Of a DNA stretch of 20,093 nt, positions 15,279 to 20,093 are shown one piece after another. The position numbers were made by a program, and so were the translations under genes. The DNA is from Campylobacter ureolyticus ACS-301-V-Sch3b. Its GTDB lineage: Bacteria > Campylobacterota > Campylobacteria > Campylobacterales > Campylobacteraceae. The number at the start of each line of letters is the position of its first letter. The first letter of the stretch is position 1. The DNA is taken from assembly GCF_000413435.1 (NCBI RefSeq), contig NZ_KE340332.1:1-20093 (forward strand), in the 5' to 3' direction. The notes under the pieces are model-generated. The model did not search any database. It was not told the origin of the DNA and saw nothing but the letters and a program-made list of their open reading frames with translations.

Positions 15279-16622
15279 ATGCCATTTTTAGATAAACAGT
15301 TTGAAGATAAATTTAATCAAAAAGTATCTACAAATTTTCCAAAATTAAAGCCATTATTTGAAAAATTAAAATCAAAATTTTATACTTATTGTAAATCCAA
15401 CAATGTTATATATTTTATAAAAATAGAATGTGAATTTTTGAAATTTTTAGAAGAAAATCAAGAAAATATAATCAAATTTACAAGCTTAATTGAACCAAAA
15501 ATTGAAAATGGTCATCTACTAAAAATAGAATTAAGAAACAAAGATATAATGATATCGTTACCAAATTTTAATTTTTCAAATAATGGTTATAATATATATA
15601 TAGAAACAATATTTAGTGAAATAAATTTCAATATTTTTATTAAAAATGATTACGAAATTTTTTCAGGTATGTATAAAAAGATAAATAAAAACTACTCATT
15701 TTTCGAAATGTCATTATCTTATATAGCTAAAATTTGTAAAAGAAATGATTTAATCTATGAGTTCTTTATTATTTATTTTGAGTATTTACAAAAAGATAAT
15801 ACTAATTTAAATGACATTATAAAAGATTTCAAAGATAATCCAATAAACATATATTCAGCTTTTAAATTTAGTGAGCTAAAAAACTTTAAAAATAAAAAGT
15901 ATATATTTGCTTCAAAATATCCAAAGGAAACATTTTTTAATCATACAAATAAATATAAACTAATTACTTCATATATAAATATCAAAATCAAAAAATATAT
16001 TCCCAAAGAATACTTTTTTGAAGTTATAAAATTTTTAGATGACAATATAAAAATATTTGAATTTGAAGATAAAAAAATAGATAAATCATTTATAATAACG
16101 CTACTATCTGAATTTTGGCGGAATAAAAATTTAAAAAATATAAACAAAAATTATGACAAAATTATCGTTTATGACTATATAAAAATGATGATTGATAAAA
16201 AAGAAAAAATAAACTTAAATATAAAATCATTTAAGAGAATAAAACAAGAACACGACCGTATTGCCTTAGAAAATGAAATACATTACGCTCCTAATTTAAA
16301 AATAAGTAAAGGCAATCAATTCTTAAAACTTAAATTACCAAAAGAAATAAAAAGATTAAGCACTAAACAAGAAATAATAGAAGAAGGAGTTTTAAATAGA
16401 AATTGTGTTGCTAGTTATATACGAGAGATAAATAAACAAATTTGTATGATTTACTCGCTAAGACAGGATGATAAAAGATACACAATTGAAATTAGACAAA
16501 ATAAAAATGGTTTTTATTTAAGACAAATAAAAGGCTTTGCAAATAGTGAAGCTCCAAAAGAAATTATCGAGTTTGTTAAAAATGAAATTGAAATAAATAA
16601 TGTAAATTTATTACCAGGATAA
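15279..16622 (+). CDS. PcfJ-like protein
   Basis: The C-terminal third of this 447-residue protein matches the PcfJ-like family, named after a gene of the enterococcal conjugative plasmid pCF10. The features seen are NCVASYI (Asn375-Cys376), a hydrophobic MIYSLR segment, a YTIEIRQ strand starting at Tyr401, and LRQIKGFANSEAPKEI near 415-430, in the family's order. The N-terminal two thirds are Lys/Asn/Phe/Ile-rich and not recognisable; they have no membrane segment. The biochemical role of PcfJ-like proteins is not known, but they recur on conjugative elements and plasmids. The coding sequence is even more AT-rich than its neighbours. An AGAGGAT ribosome site precedes the ATG, and it lies 18 bases after the hairpin, 11 before the topoisomerase gene. 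Confidence 0.75.
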   Translation: MPFLDKQFEDKFNQKVSTNFPKLKPLFEKLKSKFYTYCKSNNVIYFIKIECEFLKFLEENQENIIKFTSLIEPKIENGHLLKIELRNKDIMISLPNFNFSNNGYNIYIETIFSEINFNIFIKNDYEIFSGMYKKINKNYSFFEMSLSYIAKICKRNDLIYEFFIIYFEYLQKDNTNLNDIIKDFKDNPINIYSAFKFSELKNFKNKKYIFASKYPKETFFNHTNKYKLITSYINIKIKKYIPKEYFFEVIKFLDDNIKIFEFEDKKIDKSFIITLLSEFWRNKNLKNINKNYDKIIVYDYIKMMIDKKEKINLNIKSFKRIKQEHDRIALENEIHYAPNLKISKGNQFLKLKLPKEIKRLSTKQEIIEEGVLNRNCVASYIREINKQICMIYSLRQDDKRYTIEIRQNKNGFYLRQIKGFANSEAPKEIIEFVKNEIEINNVNLLPG

Positions 16623-16633
16623 AAGGATAAAAA

Positions 16634-18784
16634 ATGAAACTGTTTATAGCGGAAAAACCAGCTCTTGCAAAATCAATTGCAGCAGGAATAGATGGAGAAT
16701 ATAAAAATGGTGATGGCTTTTTTCAAAAAGGCGAAAATATTATCACTTGGGCATTTGGGCATCTACTTGAATTATATATGCCAGAAGATTATGATGAAAA
16801 TTTTAAAAAATGGGATTTGAAAGATTTACCATTAAAAATAGATGAATTTAAATATAAACCGATACAAAGTTCAAAAGAACAATTAAAAATAATTTGTAAT
16901 TTAATAAAAAGATCTGATGTAGATACTATTATAAATTGCGGTGACGCTGATGAAGAAGGTCAAATTCTAATCGATGAAATTTTAAAATATGCAAATAATA
17001 AAAAACCAGTTTTAAGACTTTTGTTACACGATCTAACCGAAAAAGGCGTAAGGTCCGAATTAAAAAATATGAAATCAAATAACGATTTTAGTAATTTAAG
17101 TGAGTGTGGCTTTGCTAGGAGTATAGCAGATTGGATTGTTGGTATAAATCTAACAAGAGCTTATACTACAAAAGCACAAAATAATGGTTATAAAGGTGTT
17201 ATCAGTGTTGGCAGAGTTCAAACTCCAATACTTGGATTAGTAGTCAGCAGAGACCTAGAAAGAGAAGGTCATAAAAGTAGTTTTTATTATACTTTAACTG
17301 GAAAATTTAAAACCCATCAAGCTGAAATTTTAGCAAATTTAAAAACAGATGAAAAAATCACAGATGAAAATGAAGCAAATGAAATTAAGAATATCTGCTT
17401 GGGTAAAAATGGAATTTTAAATGTCACCAATGAAAACAAACTAGAATATCCACCACTTCCTTATAATCTTTTAAATTTACAAGCAGATTGTTCTAAAAAA
17501 TTTAACTTTAAACCAGACAAAACTCTAAAAATCACTCAAGACTTAAGAGAAAAATACAAATGCATTACATATAACCGCTCAGATTGTGAATATTTACCTG
17601 TTAATATGTGGGAAAGTTCAACTAATGTTTTGAACTCGATAAAATCAAATTTAAGCGACTTTGAAAATATAATAAAAAATGCGGATCCAAATTTAAAAAG
17701 TAGAGCTTTCAATGATGAGTTTATTACAGCACACTTTGCCATAATTCCAACTGAAGCGACATTTGATTTTAACTCTATGAGCAAAGATGAACAAAATGTC
17801 TATAAACTAATTTCAAAACGATATATTGCTCAATTTTATGAACCTATGCAGTATTTACAAACTAATATTGAAATTCTTATTAATGATTATAAATTTACCA
17901 CTAGTAAGAAAAAAATTATAAAAAACGGCTATCTTTCTCTTTTTAGTGGTGAAAACGATAGCGAACAAAAAAATGATGATGAAGTAGAAAATAGTTTTGA
18001 TTTATCACTTTTGGAAAGCGGCAATTGCCAAACATTAAATATAGAGATAAATAAAAAGCAGACTAAACCAAAGCCATATTATACAATGCCAACACTACTT
18101 AAAGATTTAACTTCGATAAGTAAATATGTAAAAGATGAAAAAATAAAAACTCTTTTAAAAGAAAAAGATAAAGATAAAAAAGGCGAAAATGGTGGAATTG
18201 GAACACCAGCCACTAGATCAGAACACATCAAAAATCTTTTTGAAAGAGAATATATAAAAGAAGAAAAAAAATCTATAATTTCAACAAAAAAAGGTAGGGA
18301 TTTAATAGCTCTAGCACCTAAAATTTTATCAACTCCCGATATGACCGCTCTTTGGTATGAACAACAACTTGAAATTCAAAATGGAAATTTAAGTAAAGAT
18401 GATTTTTTAAATAGAGTATTTGATGAAGTAGAAGAACAAATAGAGCTTATAAAAAATAATGCTTTACTAGATAAAAATTTTAACGGAATTGACAAAACAT
18501 ATCCTTGTAAATGCGGAAAAGGGTTTTTGCAAAAAAGACACTCACAAAAAACTGGTAAAGACTTTTGGGGTTGTAGCAATTGGAAAAATGGATGCTCTGA
18601 GATTTATCCAGACCTAAATGGAAAACCAAACATACCAAAGTATTTTTGTCCTAAATGTGGCTCTGCTCTTAATAGGTGGAAAAACAAAAAAGGAGATGGC
18701 TATTATTGGTCTTGTAGCGGTTGGAAGACAAAAGGTTGCCAAATAGGTTTTATAAATGATAAAAATGGAAAGCCTGAAATATAA
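16634..18784 (+). CDS. topB: Type IA DNA topoisomerase III-like enzyme
   Basis: Type IA topoisomerases cut one DNA strand through a tyrosine and pass the other through. This 716-residue protein starts with the Toprim motif MKLFIAEKPALAKSIA (Glu7) and has the second acidic motif as GDADEEGQ, with Asp104, Asp106 and Glu108 present. The catalytic Tyr is in CITYNRSDCEYLP (Tyr313, followed by Arg315). ISVGRVQTPILGLVV is a further family hallmark. Two C-terminal cysteine-rich zinc-ribbon-like modules follow (CKCG...GCSNW...GC and CPKCG...SCSGW...GC), as in many topoisomerase III and IA enzymes. The usual D-x-D-R-E-G-E has Glu in place of Arg and Gln in place of the last Glu. Plasmid-borne TopB/TraE-like enzymes accompany conjugative elements, where they may resolve replication or transfer intermediates. 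The leader AAAAGGATAAAAA precedes the ATG. Confidence 0.93.
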   Translation: MKLFIAEKPALAKSIAAGIDGEYKNGDGFFQKGENIITWAFGHLLELYMPEDYDENFKKWDLKDLPLKIDEFKYKPIQSSKEQLKIICNLIKRSDVDTIINCGDADEEGQILIDEILKYANNKKPVLRLLLHDLTEKGVRSELKNMKSNNDFSNLSECGFARSIADWIVGINLTRAYTTKAQNNGYKGVISVGRVQTPILGLVVSRDLEREGHKSSFYYTLTGKFKTHQAEILANLKTDEKITDENEANEIKNICLGKNGILNVTNENKLEYPPLPYNLLNLQADCSKKFNFKPDKTLKITQDLREKYKCITYNRSDCEYLPVNMWESSTNVLNSIKSNLSDFENIIKNADPNLKSRAFNDEFITAHFAIIPTEATFDFNSMSKDEQNVYKLISKRYIAQFYEPMQYLQTNIEILINDYKFTTSKKKIIKNGYLSLFSGENDSEQKNDDEVENSFDLSLLESGNCQTLNIEINKKQTKPKPYYTMPTLLKDLTSISKYVKDEKIKTLLKEKDKDKKGENGGIGTPATRSEHIKNLFEREYIKEEKKSIISTKKGRDLIALAPKILSTPDMTALWYEQQLEIQNGNLSKDDFLNRVFDEVEEQIELIKNNALLDKNFNGIDKTYPCKCGKGFLQKRHSQKTGKDFWGCSNWKNGCSEIYPDLNGKPNIPKYFCPKCGSALNRWKNKKGDGYYWSCSGWKTKGCQIGFINDKNGKPEI

Positions 18785-18794
18785 GGAATAAACT

Positions 18795-19232
18795 ATGAAA
18801 AAATTACTTCTTTTTTTATTGGTAGTAAATTTAGGAATTTGCAGTGAATTTAATCATCTTTTTATAAAACACGGAAAATTAAACAATATTTCACCACTGC
18901 TTTTATATGGAATTGCAAAAACAGAAAGCAGTTTAAATCCTAATCAAGTAGCAAGAAATGACAACGGAAGTTATGATATAGGAATTATGCAAATTAATTC
19001 TATTCATTTGCCCGAGTTAAAATCTATGGGTTATAAAGAAAAAGATTTATTTAACCCTGATATTAACATTGGATTTGGAGCAATTGTTTTGAAAAGATGT
19101 ATCAATAAGTGGGGACTAAACTATAAAGCTTTAAATTGTTATAACGGAAAAGTAAATAACAACACTTATAACATAAAAGTTGTTTCAAATATTGCCAATT
19201 ACAATAAAAATTTTAATCAAATTATAAAATAA
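18795..19232 (+). CDS. virB1: VirB1-like lytic transglycosylase
   Basis: Lytic transglycosylases cleave peptidoglycan so that a T4SS can be built through the cell wall. This 145-residue protein has a signal peptide (about 1-17, ending GICS) and a compact SLT domain. The catalytic Glu is Glu44 in IAKTESSLNP; GIMQINS (residues 63-69) and ALNCYNGK (Tyr116) complete the family pattern, so the enzyme looks active. The size is that of the short plasmid type (IagB/PilT/VirB1-like). In many T4SS operons virB1 is the first gene; here it lies far downstream of virD4. An AAGGAAT site precedes the ATG. It is probably cotranscribed with the topoisomerase gene. Confidence 0.9.
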   Translation: MKKLLLFLLVVNLGICSEFNHLFIKHGKLNNISPLLLYGIAKTESSLNPNQVARNDNGSYDIGIMQINSIHLPELKSMGYKEKDLFNPDINIGFGAIVLKRCINKWGLNYKALNCYNGKVNNNTYNIKVVSNIANYNKNFNQIIK

Positions 19233-19242
19233 AGGATTTATA

Positions 19243-20058
19243 ATGGAAAATGAAAATATCAAAAATGATGAATATATATCAACAAACAAAGAAAACATTA
19301 AAGAAAATGAAGAAAAACCAAATTTTTCCATAAAAATCACACCTGATAAAAATTTTAGTCCTGAGTTTAAGAAGTTTTTTAAAAAAACTGGTATTTTTGA
19401 CAAAATTCATAGTGGCGATAGTGCTATCGCTGTTATGCAGATGGTTAATGAATTAGACCAAATAGTTAAAGAAGAAAATTTTAACAAAAATAAATTTCCT
19501 AAAGAAACTTTAAATTTTGAAATTCAAACTCCAAGTGGAAATAAATTAGATTTTAATGCACCAATGGGAAGAAATTTATTTCAAGATGGAAATTTAGAAA
19601 AGCTCATAAATATTGGCACTGAAAAAATAACAAATAATGTATTGAATGAAAATGACAAAAGAGATTGGAAAAAAATTTTTGAAAAAGATCAAAATAAAAA
19701 ATATAAGATTAAAGTTAATACTCAATCTATAGAAAAAGCCATTGATGGTGGAATAGATGAACTTGCAAAAGCAGGAAAAGGTCTTGGAGATGATAATTTA
19801 GAAGCTTTTTTAGTTGCTTTTACAAATTCATATGGACTAGATAGAAAATTTAATTTTCCTAACGAAAACAACAATAAAAATAATGATAAAGAACAAAATA
19901 AAGAAAATGAAAATCCTATAAATAAACAAAATAATGCTATCACAGAAAAAGAATTAAGCAATATAGAAAAATTATCAAAAGAAGCTGTATCAAAAATAAC
20001 TAAAACAAAAGAAAAAGAAAAAGGAATTTCAAAACCTACAAGTTTAGGTATCAGTTAA
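19243..20058 (+). CDS. Unrecognised charged protein with C-terminal tail shared with the gene at 9689
   Basis: This 271-residue protein follows the transglycosylase gene by 10 bases, with AAAGGATTTATA before its ATG. It has a Glu/Asn/Lys-rich disordered start (1-25), a probably folded middle (about 26-200, with KITPDKNFSPEFKKFFKKTG and GIDELAKAGKGLGDDNLEAF), an Asn/Lys/Glu-rich linker (about 205-230) and a C-terminal tail. From residue 233 the tail (ITEKELSNIEKLSKEAVSKI) matches residues 215-234 of the protein at 9689-10450, and both stop exactly 19 residues later. No signal peptide, membrane segment or known motif is seen. I do not recognise the family. A T4SS substrate, or a protein that binds a common partner in the transfer machine, is possible. 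Confidence 0.75.
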   Translation: MENENIKNDEYISTNKENIKENEEKPNFSIKITPDKNFSPEFKKFFKKTGIFDKIHSGDSAIAVMQMVNELDQIVKEENFNKNKFPKETLNFEIQTPSGNKLDFNAPMGRNLFQDGNLEKLINIGTEKITNNVLNENDKRDWKKIFEKDQNKKYKIKVNTQSIEKAIDGGIDELAKAGKGLGDDNLEAFLVAFTNSYGLDRKFNFPNENNNKNNDKEQNKENENPINKQNNAITEKELSNIEKLSKEAVSKITKTKEKEKGISKPTSLGIS

Positions 20059-20093
20059 AAGAATATAATTTATATTAATATAATAGAAATTAT
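20059..20093 (+). promoter_or_regulatory. AT-rich end with two TATAAT boxes, possible promoter
   Basis: The last 35 bases contain TATAAT at 20064-20069 and again at 20079-20084. Such perfect -10 boxes fit the Campylobacter promoter style, in which the -35 region is poorly conserved. The stretch is nearly pure A/T, so chance occurrence is plausible, and the downstream gene is outside the window. Confidence 0.3.

Noticed and set aside
18160..18185. Short AAAGAT repeats in the topoisomerase gene as a phase-variation tract
   Set aside because: Only two to three imperfect units encoding Lys-Asp; too short and imperfect for slippage, and simple Lys-rich coding explains it.
1..20093. CRISPR array, insertion sequence, integrase or attachment site
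   Set aside because: No regularly spaced direct repeats, transposase or recombinase motifs, or tRNA gene were found.

Overview
The window is a very AT-rich stretch of one-directional, tightly packed genes encoding an almost complete VirB/VirD4-type IV secretion system (T4SS). The composition (A/T-ending codons, Lys/Asn/Ile-rich proteins, AAGGA-type ribosome binding sites) and a VirB3-VirB4 fusion, as known from Campylobacter tetracycline-resistance plasmids, point to Campylobacterota, most likely Campylobacter. Whether it lies on a plasmid, an integrative conjugative element or a genomic island cannot be told: no relaxase, replication initiator, integrase or attachment site is visible, and the window starts inside the first gene.

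Layout. Bases 1-28 are a perfect (AG)14 tract that runs straight into the virB2 pilin reading frame. Next come virB3/4 (389-3157), two small genes (3160-3652), virB5, virB6, virB7, virB8, virB9, virB10 (3649-8526), a small coiled-coil gene (8535-8702), virB11 (8706-9692), a gene of possible nuclease-like fold (9689-10450) and virD4 (10440-12416). These are followed by a lipoprotein gene, a TrbM-like gene and a membrane-anchored coiled-coil gene (12413-14450). The last part holds an unrecognised 254-residue protein, a hairpin, a PcfJ-like protein, a type IA topoisomerase III-like enzyme, a VirB1-like lytic transglycosylase and an unrecognised acidic protein (14468-20058). All genes are on the + strand and most neighbours overlap by 1-11 bases or lie less than 20 bases apart, so long polycistronic transcripts are likely. 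No intergenic gap exceeds 50 bases.

How it fits together. The transglycosylase opens the cell wall. VirB7, B9 and B10 form the outer-membrane core; VirB3, B6 and B8 form the inner-membrane platform; VirB4 and VirB11 supply energy; VirB2 and VirB5 make the pilus; VirD4 recruits substrates. TrbM and the topoisomerase suggest DNA transfer (conjugation) rather than an effector-only system.

The most unusual points are: (i) the dinucleotide tract in the virB2 reading frame, which could make the pilus phase-variable or could be a contig-end artefact; (ii) a 70-base, roughly 50% G+C palindromic element inserted in frame in the gene before virD4, folding as a closing stem around two hairpins; (iii) a related 39-residue C-terminal tail on two otherwise different proteins (9689-10450 and 19243-20058), a candidate secretion or docking signal; (iv) several short genes within the T4SS operon, one resembling the start of a phage antirepressor.
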